A stretch of DNA of 40,348 nt. Source: Nitrosomonadales bacterium (GTDB lineage Bacteria; Pseudomonadota; Gammaproteobacteria; Burkholderiales; Gallionellaceae). Where the stretch lies: positions 1 to 40,348 of the forward strand of contig JAHFQY010000004.1 in NCBI GenBank assembly GCA_023259065.1. Reading direction: 5' to 3'. Within the stretch, counting starts at the first letter, position 1. Each line of letters opens with the position of its first letter. The notes under the pieces are model-generated. The model worked only from the letters and a program-made list of their open reading frames with translations. It was not told where the DNA came from and ran no database searches. A program made the position numbers and the translations under genes. Below are positions 27,075 to 38,213 of the stretch, piece after piece.

Positions 27075-28091
27075 TTAAATCGTGCGCCCGATCGCGCCGG
27101 CAATCGCGCCCAGCGTACCCATCAGTTTCTTCAGCTCTTCGGGTGTCAGCGCCTGATCGGCATCGCACCAGGCATCGCACGGGCTGGGATGCATCTCCAC
27201 CAGCAGGCCGTCGGCACCGGCGGCAATTGCCGCCTGCGACAACGACGCCACCATCCAGGCCTTGCCGCCAGCGTGCGATGGGTCAACGATGACCGGCAGG
27301 TGGGTTTCCTTCTTCAGCACCGGAATGGCGGTGACGTCCAGCACGTTGCGGTAGTAGGTTTCGAAAGTGCGGATGCCGCGCTCGCAGAAGATGATGTTGT
27401 GGTTGCCGCCGGCGGCGATGTATTCCGCCGCCATCAGCCATTCGGAAATGGTGGCCGACATGCCGCGCTTCAGGATCACCGGCTTGTTGATCTTGCCGAC
27501 TTCCTTGAGCAGGTCGAAGTTCTGCATGTTGCGCGTGCCGATCTGGATCACGTCCACGTCGTGCTCAAGGAAGGTGTCCAGCATGCGGATGTCCATCAAC
27601 TCGGTGACGATGGGCAGCTTGTACTTGCTGGCGGCCTTGCGGAACATGTCCAGGCCTTCCACGCCCTTGCCCTGGAAGGTGTAGGGGCTGGTGCGAGGCT
27701 TGAACGCGCCGCCGCGCATCAAACGGCAACCCGCTTCATGCACATACTGCGCCGACAGGTCCATCTGCGATTGTGTTTCCACCGAACAGGGGCCGCCGAT
27801 AATCTGGATCTGGTTGCCGCCGAGCTTGATGCCGCCGATGTCGATTACCGTGTTGGCCTTGTGCGACTCGCGCGAAACAATCTTGTACTGCTTGGCGATG
27901 TGCATGGCCGATTCCACGCCGGGCAGCGCGGTAAACATTTCCTCGGAGAGTTTGCGCTCGTCGCCGATGGCACCGATCACGGTGCGCTCTATGCCGCGCG
28001 AAATATTGGCCTGCAGGCCTGCTGCTTCCAGCTTTTTGACTACGGCACCGATTTCGGCGTCGCTTACATCTCTTCCCATTACGATAATCAT
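27075..28091 (-). CDS. aroF: 3-deoxy-7-phosphoheptulonate synthase, type I-beta with N-terminal regulatory domain
   Basis: The first enzyme of the shikimate pathway joins PEP and erythrose-4-phosphate. The 338-residue protein has an N-terminal ferredoxin-like domain (residues 1-70, [20 protein letters not shown]), as in Thermotoga/Bacillus-type enzymes. The catalytic barrel follows: [55 protein letters not shown] and VDPSHAGGK. The N-terminal domain is the usual site of feedback control by aromatic amino acids. Its ATG overlaps the hisC stop (ATGA), so translation is probably coupled. Confidence 0.94.
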   Translation of the reverse strand: MIIVMGRDVSDAEIGAVVKKLEAAGLQANISRGIERTVIGAIGDERKLSEEMFTALPGVESAMHIAKQYKIVSRESHKANTVIDIGGIKLGGNQIQIIGGPCSVETQSQMDLSAQYVHEAGCRLMRGGAFKPRTSPYTFQGKGVEGLDMFRKAASKYKLPIVTELMDIRMLDTFLEHDVDVIQIGTRNMQNFDLLKEVGKINKPVILKRGMSATISEWLMAAEYIAAGGNHNIIFCERGIRTFETYYRNVLDVTAIPVLKKETHLPVIVDPSHAGGKAWMVASLSQAAIAAGADGLLVEMHPSPCDAWCDADQALTPEELKKLMGTLGAIAGAIGRTI

Positions 28092-29191
28092 TTTGTTTCC
28101 TTAATTGCCTGCTGCAATGCAGCTAAAAATTTCTCGTTTTCACTTTCCAGACCGATGCTCACCCGCAAATAGTCAGCCATGTCGTAGTTGGCTATCGGCC
28201 GCACGATCACGCCCAATTCCAGCAAGCGTCGGTACATCGCCGTCGCGCCGCCGATGCGGAAACTGATGAAGTTTCCATACGAGGGAATATAGCCCAGTCC
28301 CAGTTTGGTGAGGCCCGCGATGATCTGCTGCATGCCGCGCTGGTTCAGCTCATTGCTGCGGCGCACAAAATCCGCATCGTGCAACGCGGCCACGGCTGCC
28401 GCCTGAGCCACGCTGTTGACGTTGAAGGGCTGGCGCACGCGGTTCACCATGTCAGCCACCTGCGCATGGGCGAAGGCATAGCCCACGCGCAACCCGGCCA
28501 GGCCATAGGCCTTGGAGAAGGTGCGCGAGATGATCAGGTTGGGAAACTCCTGCAGCCAGGCGACAGAATCGTAACGGCACTCTTGCGGCAGGTACTCGTT
28601 GTACGCCTCGTCCAGCACCACCAGAATATTCGCCGGCAAGTCGCGCAGAAATTGCAGCAGTTCCTCTGCCTTGAGGAAGGTGCCGGTGGGATTATTGGGG
28701 TTGGCGACAAACACCAGCTTGGCCTGGTGATCCACGGCGGCTTTCAGCATCGCCTTGAGGTCATGGCCAAAATTGATCGCCGGCACGCTGATGCCGGTGG
28801 CCCCTACCGCCTGGGTCGCCAGCGGGTACACCGCGAAGGCATGGGCTGAATACACTGCGCGGTCCCCAACGCTGAGGAAGGCGCGCGCGGCCAGCTCCAG
28901 CATGTCGTTGCTGCCGTTGCCCAGCACGATGCCCGCATGCGCCACACCGTAGCGTTTCGACAAGGCATCCTTCAGCTCGAAGCCGTTGCCGTCCGGATAC
29001 AGCGCGATGGTCTTGATCGCCTCGTGCATGGCGGCTGTCGCCTGCGGGCTGCAGCCCAGCGGGTTCTCATTGGAAGCCAGCTTGACGATGCCGCTGATGC
29101 CGAGCTCGCGCTCCAACTCGGCAATCGGCTTGCCGGGCTGGTAGGGCGCAATGGCGCGGATATAGGGTGGTGCCAGATCAGAATAATTCAT
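28088..29191 (-). CDS. hisC: Histidinol-phosphate / aromatic aminotransferase
   Basis: This 367-residue fold-type I PLP aminotransferase has [10 protein letters not shown] near the start. It continues with [21 protein letters not shown] and the PLP lysine Lys227 in [17 protein letters not shown], then an Arg-containing C-terminus. Placed between pheA and tyrA, it could transaminate prephenate or aromatic oxo-acids as well as histidinol phosphate. Genes here are often the second hisC copy; the sequence alone does not decide. The ATG at 29191 is chosen; a TTG two codons upstream is the alternative. Confidence 0.93.
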   Translation of the reverse strand: MNYSDLAPPYIRAIAPYQPGKPIAELERELGISGIVKLASNENPLGCSPQATAAMHEAIKTIALYPDGNGFELKDALSKRYGVAHAGIVLGNGSNDMLELAARAFLSVGDRAVYSAHAFAVYPLATQAVGATGISVPAINFGHDLKAMLKAAVDHQAKLVFVANPNNPTGTFLKAEELLQFLRDLPANILVVLDEAYNEYLPQECRYDSVAWLQEFPNLIISRTFSKAYGLAGLRVGYAFAHAQVADMVNRVRQPFNVNSVAQAAAVAALHDADFVRRSNELNQRGMQQIIAGLTKLGLGYIPSYGNFISFRIGGATAMYRRLLELGVIVRPIANYDMADYLRVSIGLESENEKFLAALQQAIKETK

Positions 29192-29215
29192 ACTCAATCA
29201 TCACAAATAACGCTG

Positions 29216-29315
29216 CGTAGCTTGGGTTAGGCCGCAAGGCCGTAACCCAACATCATCAAAAGGGTTGTTGGGTTACGCGACCTTCGACAAGCTCAGGACG
29301 CTAACCCAAGCTACG
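29216..29315. repeat. 100-bp palindromic repeat between hisC and pheA
   Basis: The 15-bp ends CGTAGCTTGGGTTAG and CTAACCCAAGCTACG are perfectly complementary. Inside is GGGTTAGGCCGCAAGGCCGTAACCC, and a second hairpin has AACCCAAC and GTTGGGTT. It shares its core with 15240-15313. It ends 2 bp before the pheA stop codon. Confidence 0.9.
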
Positions 29316-29317
29316 TC

Positions 29318-30382
29318 TCAAATAGCTACAGGATACGAACCCAGAATTTTCACAAAGGCCGCAACCTGCTTCAGCTCGGTCAACGCGGCAGCCACTTTGG
29401 CATCGCCCTGGTGTCCGTCGACATCCAGGAAAAATACATACTCCCACAGCCCTGCGCGCGCCGGGCGCGACTCCAGCTTGCTCATGCTTACGCCATGCTT
29501 GGCCAACGGCGTGAGCAAATCATGCACCGCCCCCGGGCGATTGGGCGCGGCCATCACCAGCGAGGTCTTGTCGCGCCCGGAGACGGCCACATCCTGATTT
29601 CCCATCACCAGAAAACGCGTGGTGTTACGCGGATCATCCTCGATATTCGCTGCCAGAACCGCAATATTGAAACGCTCGGCCGCCTGCTTGCCGGCCACTG
29701 CCGCACCATGCTTCTCTTTTGCGGCCAGTGAAGCAGCCTCGGCATTGCTCGCCACCGACACGCGCTCGGCATGCGGCAGATGCGTATTCAGCCAGTCCTG
29801 GCACTGCCCCAGCGATTGCGGATGCGAATACACGCGCTTGATGGTGGCCATATCCGCATCCTGCGACAGCAGGCATTGGTGCACGGCCAGCAGCACCTCG
29901 CCGCACACCTTGAGCGGGCTTTGCAGCAGCAGGTCGAGCGTGCGCCCGATAGCGCCCTCGGTGGAATTTTCCACCGGTACCACACCATAGTTGGCTTCAC
30001 CGCTTTCGACCTTGCGGAACACCTCGTCTATCGAGGCGCATGGCACGCCCGCGCAGGCATGACCAAAACGCTTGAACACCGCAGCCTCGCTAAAGGTGCC
30101 GTGAGGGCCCAGATAAGCCACGGACAAGGGCTCTTCCAGCGCACGGCAATGCGACATGACTTCGGTAAACAGGGCGGTCACGCTTTGCGCCGACAAGGGG
30201 CCGCTATTGGCCGCAGCCAGGCGCTGCAGCACCTGCGCCTCGCGCTCGGGGCGCAGCACCACGCCGCCCTTCTTGGCGTGGCCTATCTGCTGCGCGAGTG
30301 CCGCACGCTGATTGAACAGCTTGAGCAGCTCGTCGTCGATGCCATCAATCTGTGCGCGAAAATTTTTAAGTTCTTCACTCAT
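29318..30382 (-). CDS. pheA: Bifunctional chorismate mutase / prephenate dehydratase
   Basis: The P-protein makes phenylpyruvate from chorismate. The 354 residues include a helical chorismate mutase domain (1-90, IDGIDDELLKLFNQRAALAQ). The dehydratase domain follows (VAYLGPHGTFSEAA, VPVENSTEGAIGRTLDLL and NTTRFLVMG with the catalytic Thr). The C-terminal ACT domain has the ligand motifs GAVHDLLTPLAKHGVS and ESRPAR. The ATG at 30382 comes 2 nt after the serC stop, so coupling is likely. Confidence 0.97.
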   Translation of the reverse strand: MSEELKNFRAQIDGIDDELLKLFNQRAALAQQIGHAKKGGVVLRPEREAQVLQRLAAANSGPLSAQSVTALFTEVMSHCRALEEPLSVAYLGPHGTFSEAAVFKRFGHACAGVPCASIDEVFRKVESGEANYGVVPVENSTEGAIGRTLDLLLQSPLKVCGEVLLAVHQCLLSQDADMATIKRVYSHPQSLGQCQDWLNTHLPHAERVSVASNAEAASLAAKEKHGAAVAGKQAAERFNIAVLAANIEDDPRNTTRFLVMGNQDVAVSGRDKTSLVMAAPNRPGAVHDLLTPLAKHGVSMSKLESRPARAGLWEYVFFLDVDGHQGDAKVAAALTELKQVAAFVKILGSYPVAI

Positions 30383-30384
30383 GC

Positions 30385-31467
30385 TCAACCATTCCGCCTG
30401 GCAAAATCCTGCATGAATGTAGCCAGAGCCTGTACCCCCTGCACCGGCATGGCATTGTAAATCGAGGCGCGCATGCCACCCGCCAGCTTGTGGCCCTTGA
30501 GTTGCAGCATGCCCTGCGCTTCCGCCTGCTTGAGAAACTCGGCATCGGTGGCCGCATCATGGGTGTTGAACGGCACGTTCATGCGCGAGCGGTCGGCCTC
30601 GGCAACCGGGCAACGGTAAAAACCATTGCTCGCATCGATCGCGTCATACAGCAGCCTGGCCTTGGCAATATTCACCTGCTCCATTGCCGCCACGCCGCCG
30701 TTGCGCTTCAGCCACTGGAATACCAGGCCCGCCATGTACATGCCGTAAGTAGGCGGCGTGTTGTACATCGAATCATTGTCGGCATGCACCTTGTAATTCA
30801 GCATGGTGGGCGTGCTGGCGGGCGCATGACCCAGCAGGTCTTCGCGCACGATGACCAGACACAAACCTGCCGGGCCGATGTTCTTTTGCGCACCGGCATA
30901 GATCAAGCCGAACTTCGATATGTCAATCTGGCGCGACAGGATGTTGGACGACATGTCCGCCACCAGCGGCACGGCGCCGGTTTCGGGCACCCAGTTGAAT
31001 TCGACCCCGCCTATGGTTTCGTTAGGCGTGTAATGCAGGTATGCCGCATTCGCGTCACATTTCCAGGTGTCGAAGGCGGGCACATAGCTGAATTTTTTGT
31101 CGGCGGAGCTTGCCGCCTCGTTCACCTTGCAGAATTTCTGCGCCTCGGCCACCGCTTTTTTCGACCATTCGCCGGTATTGACGTAGTCGGCCGAGGTCTT
31201 GCCGCGCAGCAGGTTGAGCGGAATCATGGAAAATTGCAGATGCGCCCCGCCCTGCAGGAACAACACCTTGTAGTTGGCGGGAACAGCCAGCAGCTCGCGC
31301 AGGTCAGCCGTGGCCTGCGCCGCGATGCCCGTGAATTCACGGCCGCGATGCGACATCTCCATCACCGACATGCCGGTTCCGTGCCAGTCGAGCATCTCAT
31401 CGCGCGCCTGCAGCAACACCTCGTGCGGCAATACTGCCGGGCCCGCGCTGAAGTTGTAGATGGTCAT
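30385..31467 (-). CDS. serC: Phosphoserine aminotransferase
   Basis: SerC makes phosphoserine, and phospho-hydroxythreonine for pyridoxal phosphate, with glutamate as amino donor. The 360-residue protein begins MTIYNFSAGPAVLP. It has WHGTGMSVMEMSHRG, FLQGGAHLQFSMIPLNLL, VADMSSNILSR and the PLP lysine Lys195 in YAGAQKNIGPAG. The length and start are standard. It lies 21 nt downstream of gyrA and almost touches pheA, the conserved betaproteobacterial order. Confidence 0.97.
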   Translation of the reverse strand: MTIYNFSAGPAVLPHEVLLQARDEMLDWHGTGMSVMEMSHRGREFTGIAAQATADLRELLAVPANYKVLFLQGGAHLQFSMIPLNLLRGKTSADYVNTGEWSKKAVAEAQKFCKVNEAASSADKKFSYVPAFDTWKCDANAAYLHYTPNETIGGVEFNWVPETGAVPLVADMSSNILSRQIDISKFGLIYAGAQKNIGPAGLCLVIVREDLLGHAPASTPTMLNYKVHADNDSMYNTPPTYGMYMAGLVFQWLKRNGGVAAMEQVNIAKARLLYDAIDASNGFYRCPVAEADRSRMNVPFNTHDAATDAEFLKQAEAQGMLQLKGHKLAGGMRASIYNAMPVQGVQALATFMQDFARRNG

Positions 31468-31488
31468 CTGAAGGATTCCTGTGCTGAG

Positions 31489-34083
<2,595 letters not shown>

Positions 34084-34290
34084 GTGTGACCGGGCCCTAA
34101 AAAAGCTTACAAAACAGCCTGCAAGTTTATCATGCGCACCCAGCCCGCGACAAAACAAAATTACCCTGCCGCCCAAGCCCTGTGCCTAGGGCTACCCGCA
34201 CCAATGAGCGCTCCCGGCGCGCAAGAAACCTGTGGATTCACGCGCCTGTTTAGGGTTAAATTGCGCCCCGGTATTTATTGCGAGCCCATC
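34084..34290. promoter_or_regulatory. Divergent gyrA / ubiG intergenic region
   Basis: These 207 bp must carry promoters for the long leftward gyrA run and for ubiG. A possible weak gyrA promoter on the minus strand is TTGTCG, 17 nt, ATAAAC (about 34150-34122). I see no strong match for ubiG and no operator. Confidence 0.35.
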
Positions 34291-34986
34291 ATGACCAACG
34301 CCGACCCTATTGAACTGGAAAAATTCAGCCAACTTGCCCACAACTGGTGGGATCCCACCAGCGAATTCAAGCCCCTGCACGAGATCAACCCCTTGCGCCT
34401 GGGCTACATCGACAGCATCGCCCAGCTCGCCGGCAAAACCGTGCTGGATGTGGGCTGCGGCGGTGGCATCCTGTCGGAAAGCATGGCCGGTGCGGGAGCG
34501 CAGGTCACCGGCATCGACCTCGGTGAAAAGGCGCTGCAGGTTGCCCAGTTGCACCTGCTGGAAAGCGGCAAGCAGGTTGAATACCGCAAGATTCCGGTGG
34601 AACAGCTGGCGGAAGAAAAGCCGGGGCATTACGACGTGGTCACCTGCATGGAAATGCTGGAGCATGTGCCCGACCCGCAAAGCATCGTGCGCGCCTGCGC
34701 TGCGCTGGTAAAACCGGGTGGCCACGTGTTTTTCTCCACCCTCAACCGCAATCCAAAATCCTATCTATTTGCCATTATCGGCGCGGAATACGTGCTCAAC
34801 ATGCTGCCGCGCGGCACCCATGACTACGCCAAGTTTCTCAAGCCTTCCGAGCTGGCGCAGTTCTGCCGCAACGCCCATCTCGATGTCGCCGATGTCACCG
34901 GCATGAGTTACAACCCGTTCAGCAAGATTTACACCCTGGGCCGCGATAGCAGCGTCAACTACCTGATAGCCTGCCGCCGCAGCTGA
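34291..34986 (+). CDS. ubiG: Ubiquinone biosynthesis O-methyltransferase
   Basis: UbiG carries out both O-methylations of ubiquinone synthesis with SAM. The 231-residue class I methyltransferase has [21 protein letters not shown], the family N-terminus. The SAM motif [16 protein letters not shown] is at 51-66, followed by [25 protein letters not shown] and the membrane-binding insert [21 protein letters not shown]. The ATG at 34291 gives the standard start, although the frame is open further upstream. The HAD phosphatase follows after 13 nt, a conserved pair. Confidence 0.97.
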   Translation: MTNADPIELEKFSQLAHNWWDPTSEFKPLHEINPLRLGYIDSIAQLAGKTVLDVGCGGGILSESMAGAGAQVTGIDLGEKALQVAQLHLLESGKQVEYRKIPVEQLAEEKPGHYDVVTCMEMLEHVPDPQSIVRACAALVKPGGHVFFSTLNRNPKSYLFAIIGAEYVLNMLPRGTHDYAKFLKPSELAQFCRNAHLDVADVTGMSYNPFSKIYTLGRDSSVNYLIACRRS

Positions 34987-34999
34987 TTTTTAGTTTTTA

Positions 35000-35683
35000 A
35001 TGATGCAAAAGACTAAAACCGGAGCGGTTTTATTTGATCTGGACGGCACCTTCGCCGACACCGCTCCCGACCTGGGCGCCGCGCTCAACCACGTGCGCAG
35101 CCTGCACCAACTGCCGCCGCTGCCGCTGGAAGTCACCCGCCTACAGGCATCGCACGGCTCGGCCGGACTGCTCAAGCTGGGCTTCAACGTAACACCGGAC
35201 TCGGCCGAATTTCCCGCACTGCGCGAGGCTTTTCTCGCGCATTACACCGCCCACATCTGCGACCACACCACGCTGTTTCCCGGCACTGCCGAGTTGATCA
35301 CCGAGCTTGAGCAACGCGGCCTGCCCTGGGGCATTGTCACCAACAAACCGCAGCGCTTCACCCTGCCCCTGATGCAAGCGCTGGGCTACGCCTCTCGCGC
35401 CGCCTGCCTGGTCAGCGGCGATACCTGCGCGCATGCCAAGCCGAATCCCGCGCCAATGCTGCATGCAGCTGAAATCATCGGGGTGCCCGCTCAAAACTGC
35501 CTGTATCTGGGCGATGACAAACGCGACATGGAGGCGGGAAACGCCGCCGGCATGACCTCGCTGATTGCCCTGTATGGCTACATCGACCCGATGGCAAAAC
35601 TTGACACCTGGCAGGCCGCCGGGGCAATTGCATCTCCGCTTGCATTGCTGCAGCACATAAATTCCGGTTCAGGGTTATCATAG
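35000..35683 (+). CDS. gph: HAD-family phosphatase (phosphoglycolate or MurNAc-6-phosphate phosphatase)
   Basis: This 227-residue HAD hydrolase has VLFDLDGTFADTAPD with nucleophile Asp13 and Asp15. A cap domain follows, then GIVTNKPQRF, a Lys in HAKPNPAPM and the acidic YLGDDKRDMEAGNAAGM. Such proteins are usually named phosphoglycolate phosphatase. However, the gyrA-ubiG-phosphatase neighbourhood is the same as that of Pseudomonas MupP, which dephosphorylates MurNAc-6-phosphate in cell-wall recycling. The sequence does not separate the two. It is probably co-transcribed with ubiG. Confidence 0.88.
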   Translation: MMQKTKTGAVLFDLDGTFADTAPDLGAALNHVRSLHQLPPLPLEVTRLQASHGSAGLLKLGFNVTPDSAEFPALREAFLAHYTAHICDHTTLFPGTAELITELEQRGLPWGIVTNKPQRFTLPLMQALGYASRAACLVSGDTCAHAKPNPAPMLHAAEIIGVPAQNCLYLGDDKRDMEAGNAAGMTSLIALYGYIDPMAKLDTWQAAGAIASPLALLQHINSGSGLS

Positions 35684-35701
35684 CGGCAACCGGCATCATC
35701 C

Positions 35702-37096
35702 ATGGGTGAACGCATGAGCACCGAACACCATTCAACCCCCTCCACCTCCGCAGCCGACCCGGTTTCGGACAGCGTGCAGGATGTACTCAAGACCGCCATC
35801 CATGCGCACCAGCAGGCGCTTGCCCTGCTGCAGCAAACCGAAAAAGCCTATGGCCGCCTGATTCCGCACCAGCTGCTGAAATTGCTCAATATCGACAGCA
35901 TCGTGGACATCAAGCTGGGCGACCAGGTCGAGCGCAAAATGACCATCATGTTTGCCGACATTCGCAACTTCACCCCGCTGTCCGAATCGATGACTCCAGC
36001 CGAGAATTTCGAGTTCATCAACTCCTATCTCAGCCAGATGGAACCCGTGATCAGCGCCCACCAGGGCATCATCGACAAATACATGGGCGACGCCATCATG
36101 TCGCTGTTCTCGACCAGCGGCGACGATGCCATGATTGCAGCCATTGCGATGCTGAAAAAACTGGAGGATTACAATGCCGGGCGCAAACGCGCGGGCTATG
36201 AGCCCATAGATATCGGCATCGGCCTGAATACCGGCATGGTGATGATAGGAACGGTGGGCGGCGATGACCGCATGGACAGCACCGTCATCGGCGATGCCGT
36301 CAACCTGACCCCAAGGATAGAGCAGGCCACCAAGACCTATCACGCACCGCTGCTGATCAGCCAGAACACGCTGTATGACCTGGCCGACCCGGGCAAATAC
36401 GACATACGCTTCCTGGACCGCATCCGCGTGCGCGGCAAGACCCAGCCGCTGTCCATCTACGAAGTATTCGACGGCGACCCGGCCGAGCTCAGGAGCGGCA
36501 AGCGCGCAACCAGGGCCATGTTTGAGGAGGCGGTGGCGTATTACCACCTGCAGGAAATCCCGCGCGCACTCGACCTGCTGAAGAAGTGCGTCGCCATGGT
36601 GCCGCAGGACATTTCCGCACTGATCTACCTCACGCGCTGCCACGACTTCCTCTCCACCGGCACCCATATAAGCACGGGTGAACTCAACAACCGCCTGGAA
36701 TGGAAAGATTCATTCAACCTCGGCATTGAGGAAATCGACACCACCCACAGGGGGCTGTTCGAGCGCATGAGCGCGTTCAATGCCACGGTGCAAAAGGGCG
36801 ATGCCAAAGCCGTGGACGAGGTGCTGACTTTTCTGGAAAAGCACACGCAAGGCTATTTCAAGACCGAGGAAGAGTTGATGCAGCGCTACAACTACCCCTT
36901 CATTGAATATCACTTGCAGGAACACCGGCGATTTATCCGCGACATCGCAACTCTCAGGGCCGAGACCGGAAAAACCGACCCGCTCTACCTGTCGTTCCGC
37001 ACCATGCTGATGCTGTGCGACTGGTTCAATGGCCACTTCGCCAAGACTGACCGGCATATGGTGCGCCATCTGCTGAGCCAGATGGAACGCAACTAA
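35702..37096 (+). CDS. Class III adenylate cyclase fused to a hemerythrin domain
   Basis: This 464-residue protein is a putative signalling enzyme. Residues 76-255 are a class III cyclase: metal-binding Asp86 (FADIRNFT) and Asp130 (KYMGDAIM), ATP-selecting Lys126 and Asp192, then Asn201 and Arg205 (NLTPRIE). A TPR-like helical linker (about 272-320) follows. Residues 334-460 are a bacteriohemerythrin domain with His349, Glu389, His404, His408, His445 and Asp450; the expected His before Phe386 is Tyr385. It lacks membrane helices, so it is cytoplasmic. The role would be making cAMP in response to oxygen or redox at the iron site, which is inference. A second ATG at 35714 has GGGTGA upstream and may be the true start. 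The stop overlaps that of thiO. Confidence 0.9.
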   Translation: MGERMSTEHHSTPSTSAADPVSDSVQDVLKTAIHAHQQALALLQQTEKAYGRLIPHQLLKLLNIDSIVDIKLGDQVERKMTIMFADIRNFTPLSESMTPAENFEFINSYLSQMEPVISAHQGIIDKYMGDAIMSLFSTSGDDAMIAAIAMLKKLEDYNAGRKRAGYEPIDIGIGLNTGMVMIGTVGGDDRMDSTVIGDAVNLTPRIEQATKTYHAPLLISQNTLYDLADPGKYDIRFLDRIRVRGKTQPLSIYEVFDGDPAELRSGKRATRAMFEEAVAYYHLQEIPRALDLLKKCVAMVPQDISALIYLTRCHDFLSTGTHISTGELNNRLEWKDSFNLGIEEIDTTHRGLFERMSAFNATVQKGDAKAVDEVLTFLEKHTQGYFKTEEELMQRYNYPFIEYHLQEHRRFIRDIATLRAETGKTDPLYLSFRTMLMLCDWFNGHFAKTDRHMVRHLLSQMERN

Positions 37097-38154
37097 ATTC
37101 CCCAGCCAGCCCGGTACGGGGCAACGTCAAAAGGCTGCGCCGCACCATTCAGCTCATTCAGCAGGATTTCCACACTGGCCGGCGCCATGGTCACGCCGTA
37201 GCGAAAATGGCCGCTGTTGATATACAGATTTTCCAGCTGTGGATGGCGGCTGATAGTGGGAATGTTGTGCGGCGAGGCCGGGCGCAGCCCAGACCAGTGC
37301 TGCACCAGCGGCATGTCGCGCAGCTGCGGCAACAACACTTGAGCACGCTGCCACAGCGAATCACGCGCTTCAGCAGTGGTGCTTTTATCAAACCCCACAT
37401 CCTCCAGCGTGCTCCCCACCAGCAGATGTCCGTCGCGGCGTGGAATCAGGTACATGCCATCCTGCAGCACAATATGCGGCAATGGCGGGGCAGCAAACTT
37501 GAACAGCAGCATCTGCCCGCGTATCGGCTTGATGTCGAGCTGCAGGGCATATTCACCCAGCACCTGTTTGCTCCAGGCGCCCGCAGTAATTATGTAGCGC
37601 TCCGCACTGAATTCGCCCCGCGAGGTAGTCAGATGGCAGACACGCCCCCCGTCCGCCTTGACAAACTGAACCTCGCATTGCTCGACAATATTCCCGCCCA
37701 GTTGTTCAACCCTGGCCCGCAACGCCTGCGCCAGTCGCGGATTGCGCACCTGCGCCACATCCGGCAAGAGCAATCCGCCATCCTCTTCGTCCATACGCAT
37801 CGCATGAGTTGCACACCAGTGCTGCGCCCCGGCTTTATCGAACGGAGGCAATATCAACATGCCATTGACCTGATACTCAGGGTCTATACCCGTTGCCGCG
37901 TGTAAATCCCGGGCCCAGGAAGAAAACAGCATCGCACTGCATCCAGTCAACCGCGTGACCTCATCGGGGTAATCCCAAGGGCACAGCGGCGACAGGATGC
38001 CACCACCCGCCCAAGACGACTCCCTGGCCACCATGCCCCGCTCCAGTATCGTCACATGGAACCCGGACTGTAACAAAGCCTCGGCAGTGGCAAGCCCCAC
38101 CACTCCGCCCCCCACCACCAGGATTTCCCTCTGATCACGCATAAAATTTGCCAT
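37093..38154 (-). CDS. thiO: Glycine oxidase ThiO, FAD-dependent
   Basis: ThiO oxidises glycine to the imine used for the thiazole part of thiamine. The DAO-family protein has the FAD motif ILVVGGGVVGLATAEALL, then ERGMVARESSWAGGGILSPL, typical of ThiO. It also has ITAGAWSKQVL, IKPIRGQMLLF and the C-terminal HWSGLRPASPHNIPTIS with the substrate-binding Arg, then GHFRYGVTMAPAS. The start is uncertain: ATG at 38154 or 38142. The longer open frame would cross the terminator at 38156-38189 and is unlikely. No clear ribosome site is seen. No other thiamine gene is in the window. Confidence 0.9.
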   Translation of the reverse strand: MANFMRDQREILVVGGGVVGLATAEALLQSGFHVTILERGMVARESSWAGGGILSPLCPWDYPDEVTRLTGCSAMLFSSWARDLHAATGIDPEYQVNGMLILPPFDKAGAQHWCATHAMRMDEEDGGLLLPDVAQVRNPRLAQALRARVEQLGGNIVEQCEVQFVKADGGRVCHLTTSRGEFSAERYIITAGAWSKQVLGEYALQLDIKPIRGQMLLFKFAAPPLPHIVLQDGMYLIPRRDGHLLVGSTLEDVGFDKSTTAEARDSLWQRAQVLLPQLRDMPLVQHWSGLRPASPHNIPTISRHPQLENLYINSGHFRYGVTMAPASVEILLNELNGAAQPFDVAPYRAGWGI

Positions 38155-38155
38155 T

Positions 38156-38189
38156 AAAAAAACAAAACAGCGGGAAATCCCGCTGTTTT
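38156..38189 (-). terminator. Rho-independent terminator of pilY1
   Basis: On the minus strand, AAAACAGCGGGA pairs with TCCCGCTGTTTT, with a minimal loop, then TTTTTTT follows after one G. It lies 24 nt after the pilY1 stop and ends 1 nt before the ATG of the longer thiO start. Confidence 0.92.
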
Positions 38190-38213
38190 GCCGAAACACA
38201 GCCTATCGCTTAC

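Noticed and set aside
26250-28172. A 640-codon plus-strand open frame opposite tyrA and aroF
   Set aside because: It crosses the palindrome between two genes and is antisense to both; composition and lack of motifs mark it as chance.
34132-34290. An N-terminal extension of UbiG
   Set aside because: The extra 53 codons lack the family pattern, and the ATG at 34291 gives the standard protein start.
38155-38199. An N-terminal extension of ThiO
   Set aside because: It would translate through the pilY1 terminator hairpin and adds no family sequence.
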